The position numbers were made by a program, and so were the translations under genes. From a virus: a stretch of 22,564 bases of DNA. Positions 1-7,438 of the stretch are shown in pieces. A model generated the notes under the pieces. The model did not search any database. It worked only from the letters and a program-made list of their open reading frames with translations, and was not told where the DNA came from. The stretch's first letter is position 1; each line of letters begins with the position of its first letter. The stretch covers positions 1-22,564 of the IMG/VR virus record IMGVR_UViG_3300034092_002209; one strand, written 5' to 3'.

Positions 1-762
1 TTGACCGTCTGATAAAAATGGAAATGCTTTTACTACACGTTTTAAACCCACACCATCTAGTCCAGGTATGTTGTCGCTAACGTCACCTTCCATAACTCTG
101 TATAAAACAAAGTTATTGCAAGTAATTCCATATTCATCCACTATTTCTTTACAACCAAAAATTTTCTTTTTTACAGGACTCCAGATTTTAATCTTGTCAC
201 TTGCTAGTTGAAGAAAATCTTTATCGGTAGACATAATTGTTACATTACTGTCCTTAAAAGTTTCTTTAGCTAAATAAGCAATTGTGTCGTCCGCTTCTAT
301 TTGATCAATTGCCATAACTGTTACAGGCAATGTGTCCAAATAATTTACAGTACGAATCAATTCTTTTTTGAAGTTAACAGATTCAATCTGCGATGAAGAT
401 AATTCTTCGTAATTACGGTTGAGACGAATATCGGTCTTTCTACCGTTTTTGTAACCTGGATATATCTTTCTACGTTTCTGACTACCACCTTTACCATCAA
501 ATACAATAATAACTCGGGTAGGAGAAATCAATTTAATTGCATATCCAATGCTCTTCAAGAAACCAGCAATACCCCCGGTATGTAATCCGTCTTCATTGAG
601 TGAAGGAATGGCCATAAAACTACGAATGTAAGTATTAAGGCCATCAACAAGGAGGATGTCAGAATTAATGTTCTTTTGTAGACCATCATTTCCAACACCC
701 CCCTTGATATTTTCAAACAAGGAGAACAGTTTCTTCTTTTCAGATGAACTGAATCCACTCAT
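1..762 (-). CDS. rnh: 5'-3' exonuclease / flap endonuclease (FEN, T4 RNase H type), 3' end cut by window
   Basis: The 254 codons in the window give the N-terminal and central part of a FEN-family 5' nuclease; the C-terminus lies beyond base 1. Such enzymes remove RNA primers and 5' flaps during phage lagging-strand synthesis. Acidic metal-site positions are visible: D40 in ILLVDGLNTY, D89 in VIIVFDG, E157-A-D159-D in DQIEADDT, and D180/D182 in MSTDKDF. The helix-hairpin segment DNIPGLDGVGLKR is at about 230-241. The run of basic residues around 95-113 fits the helical arch. T4 RNase H is about 305 residues, so most of the protein is present. The ATG lies two bases after the recombinase stop, so the two genes are probably cotranscribed. 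The spacing of the acidic residues resembles T5/T7 and cellular FENs at least as much as T4 RNase H. The family is clear; the gene symbol is by role. Confidence 0.9.
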   Translation of the reverse strand, partial: MSGFSSSEKKKLFSLFENIKGGVGNDGLQKNINSDILLVDGLNTYIRSFMAIPSLNEDGLHTGGIAGFLKSIGYAIKLISPTRVIIVFDGKGGSQKRRKIYPGYKNGRKTDIRLNRNYEELSSSQIESVNFKKELIRTVNYLDTLPVTVMAIDQIEADDTIAYLAKETFKDSNVTIMSTDKDFLQLASDKIKIWSPVKKKIFGCKEIVDEYGITCNNFVLYRVMEGDVSDNIPGLDGVGLKRVVKAFPFLSDGQ

Positions 763-764
763 TT

Positions 765-1910
765 TTATTCTTCGTTGCCTGCAGTTTCTTCGTGTGTATC
801 CACAACAGCATCCTCAACGATTTGACTATTGGGATCTTTGTATTTCATAATTACAGCATCACAAATCTTCAGGTAAATTTCTTCACCCAATTGTTTGTCA
901 CTCTGCATTACACTTACAAAGTCTTTGGATTGGAACTTCCATTCGCTTCCATCGTTCTTTTTATAAGTGTAATAAGCACCACCCTGTTTAATTAGATTCT
1001 GTTCTTTTAGAACTTTAATCCAACTGCCATAGTCAGCAATTCCACTATCAAAATAGATATCAAAATTAGCCTGACGTTGAGGTGGTCCCATACGATTCTT
1101 GATAACAACTGCCTTACACTCATTTCCGATGACTTCTTCACCCTTCTTGAGTTTACCGGCATTATTCAAACGAACACGTACACTACAATGATATGCTAAA
1201 GCCTTACCACCACTTACTACGTACTTATCACCAAATGCCATAGCATTTAGATTCTGACGTAGTTGATTAGTAAATACAGTCAATACTTTCTGTTTACCAA
1301 TCATAGTAGTAATCTTACGCATTGCCTTACTGATAATAATAGATTTACCCGTTGCAAATCCATCCTTACCGTGATCACTTTCCAATTCAACTTTAGTAGA
1401 TGCTGCTGCTACAGAATCTACAATGATTGTAAGAATACGATCTTTGTTGCTCTTACGAACAATCGCGATCATCTTCTCCATCTGAGCAAAAATATCTTCA
1501 ACGGTTTCACATTGAACATATAGTAGCTTAGACAAATCTACACCAAGACTCTTCCAGAACTCAGGCGCAGCTGCGTTTTCAGTATCAATTACTACAGCGA
1601 CTCCACCCTTCTTCTGTGTATCTGCGACAACGTGTGCCGACAATAGACTCTTACCAGTACCTTCAAGTCCGTTGAATTCAACCATCTTACCAACTGGTAG
1701 ACCGCCGTGTGGACGATTACTAATTGCAAGATCCAAAATAGAAGAGCCAGTACTAATCCAATCAGTAATTTCTGAAGGATTATCTTGTTCATCTAGGAAA
1801 TGTGCAATTTTACCACCATCTTTATTTGCTTTGTTAAGCTCATTCGCCAACATTTCGATTAATTCGTCACGTTGACCCGATGTATCTTTTGTAACACTTT
1901 TCTTTGCCAT
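765..1910 (-). CDS. uvsX: RecA/UvsX-type recombinase
   Basis: This 381-residue protein is a RecA-fold ATPase that forms filaments on single-stranded DNA for strand exchange and recombination-dependent replication. Walker A is GLEGTGKS at about 81-88 and Walker B is TIIVD at about 161-165. The L2/QLR segment NQLRQNL follows near 215, and VVSGGKALAYHCSVRVRL matches the part of cellular RecA that follows its NQIR motif. Around L2 and the core it looks closer to bacterial RecA than to T4 UvsX, though its genome position beside gp32 and the 5' nuclease is that of UvsX. The acidic C-tail (about 365-381) is typical of the family. The chosen start is the MAKK methionine at 1910. A reading 14 codons longer would begin inside the upstream terminator hairpin and is rejected. 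No Shine-Dalgarno is seen. The 5' nuclease starts two bases downstream. Confidence 0.93.
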   Translation of the reverse strand: MAKKSVTKDTSGQRDELIEMLANELNKANKDGGKIAHFLDEQDNPSEITDWISTGSSILDLAISNRPHGGLPVGKMVEFNGLEGTGKSLLSAHVVADTQKKGGVAVVIDTENAAAPEFWKSLGVDLSKLLYVQCETVEDIFAQMEKMIAIVRKSNKDRILTIIVDSVAAASTKVELESDHGKDGFATGKSIIISKAMRKITTMIGKQKVLTVFTNQLRQNLNAMAFGDKYVVSGGKALAYHCSVRVRLNNAGKLKKGEEVIGNECKAVVIKNRMGPPQRQANFDIYFDSGIADYGSWIKVLKEQNLIKQGGAYYTYKKNDGSEWKFQSKDFVSVMQSDKQLGEEIYLKICDAVIMKYKDPNSQIVEDAVVDTHEETAGNEE

Positions 1911-1926
1911 AACGTATATAACTAGA

Positions 1927-1958
1927 AAGCCGGTGGGGTATAAAAACTCCACCGGCTT
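1927..1958 (-). terminator. Hairpin between gp32 and recA/uvsX, probable terminator
   Basis: AAGCCGGTGG at 1927-1936 pairs perfectly with CCACCGGCTT at 1949-1958. The stem extends inwards by a G-U, a G-C and a T-A pair to a small AT loop. On the minus strand it lies just after the gp32 stop and is followed by TTTCTAGTTATA. On the plus strand its tail is a much better T-rich tract. It may terminate in both directions, or act as a leaky terminator or 3' stabiliser that keeps gp32 mRNA abundant over recA. Confidence 0.75.
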
Positions 1959-1969
1959 ATTTTTATTTT

Positions 1970-2806
1970 TTAGGAGTTAAACAAGTCATCAAATGCTTGT
2001 TCTACACTGTCTTTACCCTTTGCTTTGGCAGCAGTTGGTGAAGCTGGTGCCTTAGCTGTAGCAGTTGCGGTTACCGCTGGTGATGTTGAAAACGGAGCTT
2101 CATCATCATCTCCACTAGGAGTAGGTTCAGCTGCAACTTCGGTTGCGGCTGATTCTGGATTCAACCACTTATCCATAACTTCCTTCAAGTCATCATAGGA
2201 TAGTTCTTCAAACAAATCCAAGATGTTTACTTGTGCCTTTAGAGCATCCAAGAGTTGGGTATTCTTTGGATCTACGGCGACACTTACATTTGGCTTAACA
2301 CGAATGCTGGTTTCTGGGAAACTAGCTCCGCCTTCAGCTGTCTTGAATTCTACAACGATATCACGACCGTTGGTTAGATCGGTAATATCACCGAAATCAG
2401 GATCACTGATGATTGAAAGAAGTTCTTGATAAACTTGCTTTCCAAATCCCCAGAACTTGACACCTTCTCCTTCTTCACCACGAACAATAACTGGTACGAA
2501 AGTACGCATCTTTGGCTCCATCTTACGACCCATCTGCCAATCTTCCTTTGAACCAGTCTTCTTCAGACGGTTAGCAAATTCAACGATTGGATCTGGACGA
2601 CCAAAACTATCAGGAGATAGATAAGTCTTGTTATTGATGTTGTAATGAAACTTTAGTTCGATAAACGGATTCTCAGGTACGTACTTATATGGTACGATAC
2701 GAACTACTTGTTTACCTGGCTTTGGTTTCCAAATCAAGTTGGATTTTTGATTTGTGTTTGAAAGGGAGTTCAAACGACTCTTTAGTTTACTTAGATCTAA
2801 TGCCAT
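1970..2806 (-). CDS. gp32: Single-stranded DNA binding protein, gp32-like, without zinc site
   Basis: A 278-residue gp32-type protein that coats single-stranded DNA in replication, repair and recombination. The N-terminal basic segment (LSKLKSRLNSL, 5-15) and the core resemble gp32: VVRIVPYKYVPENPF (about 34-48), VIVRGEEGEGVKFWGFGKQV (about 106-125) and DITDLTNGRDIVVEF (about 140-154). An Ala/Pro/Thr/Lys linker (about 216-265) leads to an acidic tail ending EQAFDDLFNS, like the partner-binding tail of T4 gp32. T4 gp32 (301 residues) binds zinc through a His and three Cys. This protein has no cysteine at all, and the matching stretch reads SFGRPDPIVEF, so the zinc site is gone. The assignment rests on pattern, tail and location between replication genes. 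Its leader holds a hairpin and UUAA-type repeats that may mediate autoregulation. Confidence 0.88.
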   Translation of the reverse strand: MALDLSKLKSRLNSLSNTNQKSNLIWKPKPGKQVVRIVPYKYVPENPFIELKFHYNINNKTYLSPDSFGRPDPIVEFANRLKKTGSKEDWQMGRKMEPKMRTFVPVIVRGEEGEGVKFWGFGKQVYQELLSIISDPDFGDITDLTNGRDIVVEFKTAEGGASFPETSIRVKPNVSVAVDPKNTQLLDALKAQVNILDLFEELSYDDLKEVMDKWLNPESAATEVAAEPTPSGDDDEAPFSTSPAVTATATAKAPASPTAAKAKGKDSVEQAFDDLFNS

Positions 2807-2864
2807 AATTATTTAATGTTTAATTGTTAATTAGTTAATTACTTCAACGGATCACTCGACCCGT
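2807..2864 (-). promoter_or_regulatory. gp32 mRNA leader: hairpin plus AU-rich UUAA repeats, candidate autoregulatory operator
   Basis: In the minus-strand transcript, ACGGGUC and GAUCCGU (2847-2864) form a 7-bp stem, one pair being G-U, around a GAGU loop about 41 bases upstream of the gp32 ATG. From there to the start codon the leader is almost only A and U, with repeated UUAA/UUAAA units and no Shine-Dalgarno. In T4, gp32 represses its own translation by nucleating on a leader pseudoknot and spreading over an unstructured A/U-rich stretch. The resemblance is suggestive. A full pseudoknot is not evident. Confidence 0.45.
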
Positions 2865-2884
2865 CATATAACCAACCTAAAATC

Positions 2885-2913
2885 AGTCTACACTATGTAT
2901 AGATTGAAATCAA
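2885..2913 (-). promoter_or_regulatory. Candidate promoter for gp32
   Basis: TTGATT (2913-2908), a 17-base spacer and TAGACT (2890-2885) match sigma70 boxes at 4 of 6 positions each. The predicted start near 2878 would give a leader of about 70 bases including the hairpin at 2847-2864. The motif TAGACT(T)GATTT occurs twice here, at about 2881-2890 and 2908-2918, so a direct repeat may explain the similarity instead. Confidence 0.3.
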
Positions 2914-2927
2914 GTCTAAAATATATA

Positions 2928-3323
2928 TCAAATTTCTTGGATAGAAAACAATTTTAATGGAACTATTTTTACACCAATTTCGTTGGTTAGTATAATACTG
3001 TTTTTATATAGTTCCCAATTTAATTGGAAGTTCTTATCAAATACACCATTGTTTTCGTCAGCAATCAACTTATTCATTGCGTTGAGCGTATATAGTGTAT
3101 TTGTTTGTTTCTTACGATGAATACTTATAGTACCTTTGTAACGATTATTACGTTCGGTTTTTTCTACATTAAACGTTAAGTACAATTCCCGAAGATTATT
3201 CTCATTTGCAAATATAAAAATCTTATTATCGATCAATGTATATTGTTGAGTTATCTCTTTAATTGTTTCAGTATAATTTAAGCTATTTGCAAATGTGCAA
3301 AGTAGTTGTTTTTGAGATATCAT
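2928..3323 (-). CDS. Hypothetical protein (131 residues)
   Basis: I do not recognise this protein. It is small, basic and Asn/Lys-rich. It has no signal peptide or membrane segment, and alternating hydrophobic and polar residues suggest beta strands (FIFANENNLRELYLTFNVEK at about 37-56, NSIILTNEIGVKIVPLKLF at about 108-126). Its ATG overlaps the stop of the upstream 789-residue gene as ATGA, so translation is probably coupled and the two products may work together. The start is fixed by that overlap and there is no Shine-Dalgarno. About 120 bases of leader and promoter sequence separate its stop from gp32. Confidence 0.7.
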   Translation of the reverse strand: MISQKQLLCTFANSLNYTETIKEITQQYTLIDNKIFIFANENNLRELYLTFNVEKTERNNRYKGTISIHRKKQTNTLYTLNAMNKLIADENNGVFDKNFQLNWELYKNSIILTNEIGVKIVPLKLFSIQEI

Positions 3324-5689
3324 ATTTTATTTACAAATTTGTTACCCTCGACTTTAAAACTAAATCCACTACCGCTTTCGCTTCTCATTTCATACACGAC
3401 ATAAATAGGAGTAACTTGATCATCTTCGGTTTCTATTCCAAAGAACAAATATAAATATATAACCAAATAAGCATTAGCTTCAGGTTCAAGTCTTACGGTT
3501 AATTTGCCTAATTTTAAATCAGGTATTTTTTCAGGTATTGTTACTTTGTATTGATTTTTATATCCGAGTCTTTCAAGTTTATCGCCTGTAAATTTAATAA
3601 GCGGAAGACTTACGTTGCCTCCAAATATAGCCTCCGTTGATAAAATCGAGGCCAGATTTATAAATTCTTTTTGTATTTTATCGGGATCAGACAGATTTGT
3701 GTCTTGTAAAACTTTTTTCATTATCAAATCAATATATTGTAATGCTAATGCATTTCCTCTATAGATTAATACAGGAGCTAATTCGTCTCTAGATATACAA
3801 GTTTGTTTTGAAGACGACAATTTTTTGATTGTTGATTTAATGTTTTGTTTTATAGATTTAACTTGCGATAACTCTTCAGGATTTACATCAAATATAAAAT
3901 ACTTGGATACTGTCGGATTTTTTGCCGTCTCGACTATTTTATTTAAAATTACATCGTCAGTGTTATTAACACTCAATAGTTTTTCATAATCCTCCAAATT
4001 TTTAAGTAAAGCTGGAGATAAATCTGTAGATTTAGTACCACACGATTTGTTACTTTTTTCATTTAAAGATCCAATTTCTTGTGTGATTTTATCTTCTATT
4101 TTTTTCAACTCTTTAAGAGAATGAGTCTCAATATTTTTAACCTCGCCATTTAAATTATCAAACAAATCCTTCTTTACTTTATCTATGAATCCACCTGTAA
4201 GTTTAGAGAAATCATCAATCATCCCCCTATATTTTTCTTTTATAGTATCTGATATTTCTTTATACTTGTTAATGTAACTATCAAAAGTGTTTTTAATTCT
4301 AGTAAAGAATCCCTCTGTTAATCGTGTCTCTTTTACTATTTTTTGATATTCTCCAGATGGCTGCGTTTCTACATCCGCTTCCAAATATCCCCTTAATTGA
4401 GTCAAAACCTTGCCTACTCGACCAGACATAGCTTTCAAACTAACTAAAGCAAAATAAATGTCTTTGCCTTTTATTTTTGACACTGAATCGCTTACGTCTT
4501 CAATTGACCCACTATCAAGTGCAGCATATACATCATTTTTAGTGCCACCATAAATTATTACCACATCCGCTGTGTTTTTCTTATTTTTTTCTCCACCGGA
4601 AAACTTATTATCGTATGTTTTTGCGTGCGCATAAAATTCGCCTATAGAATTATGAATAAACTCCGTTGGAGATTTAGATGTGATGTTTTTTAAAGAAACG
4701 CCGCCCATGCCACCAATTTCATACAAAGATTTTACAACAGCATCGTATATTTGCAAATTCTCCGATTTTTTGATTGGATCAGATATTTTTTCCAAAGTGC
4801 TTTTAAAATTGCCTACTTTTGCAAAAAAATCTACCGCTCTAGGTACAGAATCGCCACCTAAACTTTTAGCATTACTTAAATTGTAAATGTCATATAACAC
4901 TAACAATGGAAGCGTTTCATATAAATCGGTTTTAAACGCGTCATCTTTACCTTCAACCGCACCAGTCTTTAATATTTGTAATATTTCGGCAAATTCACTA
5001 TGTAATACGTTGATTTTTTTTAAAGCCTTTGTTGTCAACGCAGATAAATTTGCTTCGTTTTTTGCTTTTATTAAAACTTTACTAATATTTTCATCGTATA
5101 TCTGTTCACCTATTAAATCTCCATTAGTATCAAACCATTTGAATCCTTTGTTGTAAAATCCATAACTTTTAGCTTCATCTACACTATAATTAACAAGTGG
5201 CGTTTGGCCTGTTAATATAGCTTCCACTCCCCAAGCATCTTGTTTTTTCTCGGTAGGTGTTCTTTTGTCTACACCACTATCACCTTCGATATCTTTATCT
5301 AATGTTTGATCTAACGTGGCAGGTTGTTTCTTAGATGGTTCTGAATCTGTTTGCGCATCAGTTCCTTGTTCGCCATCAGCTTTAAAAATATTAGCTTGAG
5401 CCTTTTTGGGATTTTCAGCGAAGTGAGTACCTTTATTAACAGCTCTATCTCTGTATTGTTTATTGGGAAATGTTACAAGTATACCATCTTTATTATATGC
5501 TTGTCGATCTGGAAATCTACCCGCTTCAAATAACTTAGCGGTCTTTTCTACTATCTCATCGATATTATATCCAGCTTTCTCTAGATATTCCTGCAATATA
5601 AAAACGTGATCTTCGTTCTTAAGATCCAATACACCGTTCTTAATACGATTGTCACAACAAATTTCGTTTACTAATGATTTAAAGTTCAT
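3320..5689 (-). CDS. Large hypothetical protein (789 residues), possible virion or nuclease-like protein
   Basis: The family is not recognised. The N-terminal 100 residues are charged (NKQYRDRAVNKGTHFAENP at about 76-94) and are followed by a Gln/Asp/Lys/Pro-rich linker (100-150). A compact central part holds NTADVVIIYGG (372-382), then YFALVSLKAMSGRVGKVLTQL (412-432). A long helical, Lys/Glu-rich section (450-660) includes likely coiled coil, and the C-terminus is beta-rich, ending near EMRSESGSGFSFKVEGN. The central pair ADVV...VSLK recalls the D...(D/E)xK core of PD-(D/E)XK nucleases, but the acidic residue before xK is Ser, so this is a weak hint only. The gene lies between a polymerase-like gene and gp32 and overlaps the next gene by ATGA. 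TATTTAT sits five bases before its ATG. Large multi-domain proteins of this kind in T4-like phages are often virion-associated (inference). Confidence 0.75.
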   Translation of the reverse strand: MNFKSLVNEICCDNRIKNGVLDLKNEDHVFILQEYLEKAGYNIDEIVEKTAKLFEAGRFPDRQAYNKDGILVTFPNKQYRDRAVNKGTHFAENPKKAQANIFKADGEQGTDAQTDSEPSKKQPATLDQTLDKDIEGDSGVDKRTPTEKKQDAWGVEAILTGQTPLVNYSVDEAKSYGFYNKGFKWFDTNGDLIGEQIYDENISKVLIKAKNEANLSALTTKALKKINVLHSEFAEILQILKTGAVEGKDDAFKTDLYETLPLLVLYDIYNLSNAKSLGGDSVPRAVDFFAKVGNFKSTLEKISDPIKKSENLQIYDAVVKSLYEIGGMGGVSLKNITSKSPTEFIHNSIGEFYAHAKTYDNKFSGGEKNKKNTADVVIIYGGTKNDVYAALDSGSIEDVSDSVSKIKGKDIYFALVSLKAMSGRVGKVLTQLRGYLEADVETQPSGEYQKIVKETRLTEGFFTRIKNTFDSYINKYKEISDTIKEKYRGMIDDFSKLTGGFIDKVKKDLFDNLNGEVKNIETHSLKELKKIEDKITQEIGSLNEKSNKSCGTKSTDLSPALLKNLEDYEKLLSVNNTDDVILNKIVETAKNPTVSKYFIFDVNPEELSQVKSIKQNIKSTIKKLSSSKQTCISRDELAPVLIYRGNALALQYIDLIMKKVLQDTNLSDPDKIQKEFINLASILSTEAIFGGNVSLPLIKFTGDKLERLGYKNQYKVTIPEKIPDLKLGKLTVRLEPEANAYLVIYLYLFFGIETEDDQVTPIYVVYEMRSESGSGFSFKVEGNKFVNKI

Positions 5690-5716
5690 CTATTATAAAT
5701 ATAGATATAAATATAT

Positions 5717-7015
5717 TTACAATTGGACTAATTTCAAATCATTATAATTATTTCCCGTGTAAGTCTTTACCTTAAATCGCTTGTTTTTAAAGATCTCAAT
5801 CAAATCGGTAATATCTTGTCTATCCACATCATTGTGAATATCAAACACTATCGAATCATATACATACAGAATAGGTACGATCTTTTTGTTACTAACAAAC
5901 TTAATACACTTACTTAAGCTGTCAATTCCATATTCAGTTTCAGCAGCTTGAATAATATAAGCAAACAACTTGTTTTTGTTGGCATCAACTATATGTTTAT
6001 TTGTTATCTTTCGTTTATATATCGGAGTTGTTATATACCCATTCTTCTCAAACTTTTTCCAATATTTATCCTTTAACTGTTCAACTTTGTGAAAATAAGG
6101 AATATCACAATATTGATTGGAAATCTGACCATATAGATTTACCATCGTTAATTTCTTTGATTTACCAATATCATCAGCTGTTACATTGACAATGTTAAAG
6201 TAATATTTAGCTAAATGTTCATATATTGTTTCTTCTTCGGGTACTTTGTACTCCACAAGATTTGCTACAATGTAAGGATGGAATCCTGTAAAATCGATCA
6301 TCATCAAATGACCGTCTTGTCCGTATCGTGAAACAAAACTAGCTCTCGACCCATCATCTTTTTTAAGAGCTACATAATTGATGGTATCATATGAATTACT
6401 TGGTCTTCCAGTTGGATTGTATATGTTATAGTTGGTATATACAAATTTATTATAAGTTTTGCTCTTGAAATATTTTGGAAAAACATCAACGTCTACTTTG
6501 ATTCCATTCTTTTCTACTTCAAACAATGTATCAGATATAACATTGTTAAAAAATTTAAAACAATAACTCTCAGTTTCCTTTGAATCCAAGTGTTTGATTT
6601 GTTCTACCTCTTTATCAAAGACCTGTTGATGTATAACATATGGTAATATCAAATTAAAGTTATTGATATTGTAGTAACTATGCTGTAGAAAATTTCTGCT
6701 AAGGTTTTCCACTTCATCCAATGTTTCATTGTTGTCTATAAATCCAAATAGATTAACATCAATTAATTTACAGTTTAACCAATACTTATATGTCTTTTTA
6801 TTGTTAACGTATACTGTAATATCTTTTGATTCGATACCCAGTTTAAATTGATCAAACGAACAATCCACAGGCAAATCGCCGTGGGAAAAATTTAAATAAT
6901 GTTTCTTACCGTCTTTAAAATCATAAATAAAAGCTGCAATAATATCATTACAAGCATTATGATAATTATTGTGCTTTGTTACTAATTTTAGATAGATTTT
7001 AGACGAATACTCCAC
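5717..7015 (-). CDS. Compact family A DNA polymerase-like protein with degenerate exonuclease domain
   Basis: The 432-residue product carries the polymerase signatures of family A (Pol I/T7 type). TGRPSN (202-207) stands for the TGRLSS motif, followed by RASFVSRYGQDG (224-235). Motif A is MMIDFTGFHPYIVANL (238-253) with D241. The O-helix motif K287-x7-Y295-G has the Pol I spacing, IIQAAETEYG (354-363) matches the QGTAAD region, and motif C is LYVYDSIVFDI (383-393) with D387. Two changes stand out: the motif A Glu (DYSQIE in Pol I) is His246, and motif C reads YDS instead of HDE. The N-terminal 140 residues keep a trace of the 3'-5' exonuclease fold (AAFIYDFKDGKKHYLNF, ITVYVNNKKTYKYWLN) but lack its acidic metal ligands. 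The whole is far shorter than Pol I or T7 polymerase. The start is GTG at 7015; an upstream in-frame TAA limits alternatives. It could be active, a specialised gap-filler or regulatory. Confidence 0.82.
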   Translation of the reverse strand: MEYSSKIYLKLVTKHNNYHNACNDIIAAFIYDFKDGKKHYLNFSHGDLPVDCSFDQFKLGIESKDITVYVNNKKTYKYWLNCKLIDVNLFGFIDNNETLDEVENLSRNFLQHSYYNINNFNLILPYVIHQQVFDKEVEQIKHLDSKETESYCFKFFNNVISDTLFEVEKNGIKVDVDVFPKYFKSKTYNKFVYTNYNIYNPTGRPSNSYDTINYVALKKDDGSRASFVSRYGQDGHLMMIDFTGFHPYIVANLVEYKVPEEETIYEHLAKYYFNIVNVTADDIGKSKKLTMVNLYGQISNQYCDIPYFHKVEQLKDKYWKKFEKNGYITTPIYKRKITNKHIVDANKNKLFAYIIQAAETEYGIDSLSKCIKFVSNKKIVPILYVYDSIVFDIHNDVDRQDITDLIEIFKNKRFKVKTYTGNNYNDLKLVQL

Positions 7016-7021
7016 ATCTTT

Positions 7022-7049
7022 AGTGTATACTGTTTACACCAAATGTCAA
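7022..7049 (-). promoter_or_regulatory. Weak candidate promoter before the polymerase-like gene
   Basis: A perfect TTGACA (7049-7044) is followed after 16 bases by TACACT (7027-7022, 4 of 6 matches). Transcription would begin near 7014-7017, at the GTG codon itself, giving an essentially leaderless message. The short gap here has no other feature. The closeness to the start codon makes this uncertain. Confidence 0.3.
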
Positions 7050-7054
7050 TTGAT

Positions 7055-7438
7055 TTATTTGTAGAACTGAGTAAGATTGGTTAGAACATCGTTGGTTCCG
7101 TTAATCACTGTATTTATTTGTTCCACTTGCTTCTTGTTGTAGTCAATTACTCCTTGTTCCAGTAGCATCTTACCATCATACTTACTGTTTAACGGACCTG
7201 TTATTTTCCATTTCAATTTGGCTTTTCTGAAAAAATTTGAGTCTATTTTGTTGTAAACGTCGCCTGATACTTCTGTTATTTCCGAGTAGTTGATCTTGGA
7301 AACTAGATATCTTTCTATATACCCCACCTTGTAATCTTTTTCTTGTGGTTTTGGCAAAAACGTATTTGGTAAATTAATGTTAAAATTACCCAGATTTAAT
7401 TTTGTTTTGGTTGCAACATCAACATCTTTTATAATCAT
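7055..7438 (-). CDS. Hypothetical tail-cluster protein (127 residues)
   Basis: No family is recognised. The protein has a short beta-rich N-terminal part (NLGNFNINLPNTFLPKP, about 15-31), a basic middle (FRKAKLKWKI, about 70-79) and a C-terminal helix rich in Asn and Gln (QVEQINTVINGTNDVLTNL, about 105-123) that could pack in a small oligomer. Its ATG overlaps the stop of the 954-residue hub-like gene as ATGA, implying coupled translation and probably a structural or assembly role at the baseplate. No signal peptide or membrane segment is present. It is the last gene of the tail block before the polymerase-like gene. Confidence 0.72.
   Translation of the reverse strand: MIIKDVDVATKTKLNLGNFNINLPNTFLPKPQEKDYKVGYIERYLVSKINYSEITEVSGDVYNKIDSNFFRKAKLKWKITGPLNSKYDGKMLLEQGVIDYNKKQVEQINTVINGTNDVLTNLTQFYK

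Noticed and set aside
1911-1952. Upstream start for the recombinase giving 14 more residues
   Set aside because: The added codons lie in the terminator hairpin and are not family-like; the MAKK start at 1910 is better.
5695-5713. Two TATAAATA sequences on the plus strand (T4 late promoter core)
   Set aside because: They would point against all nearby genes; the same bases are better read as the coding-strand TATTTAT element.
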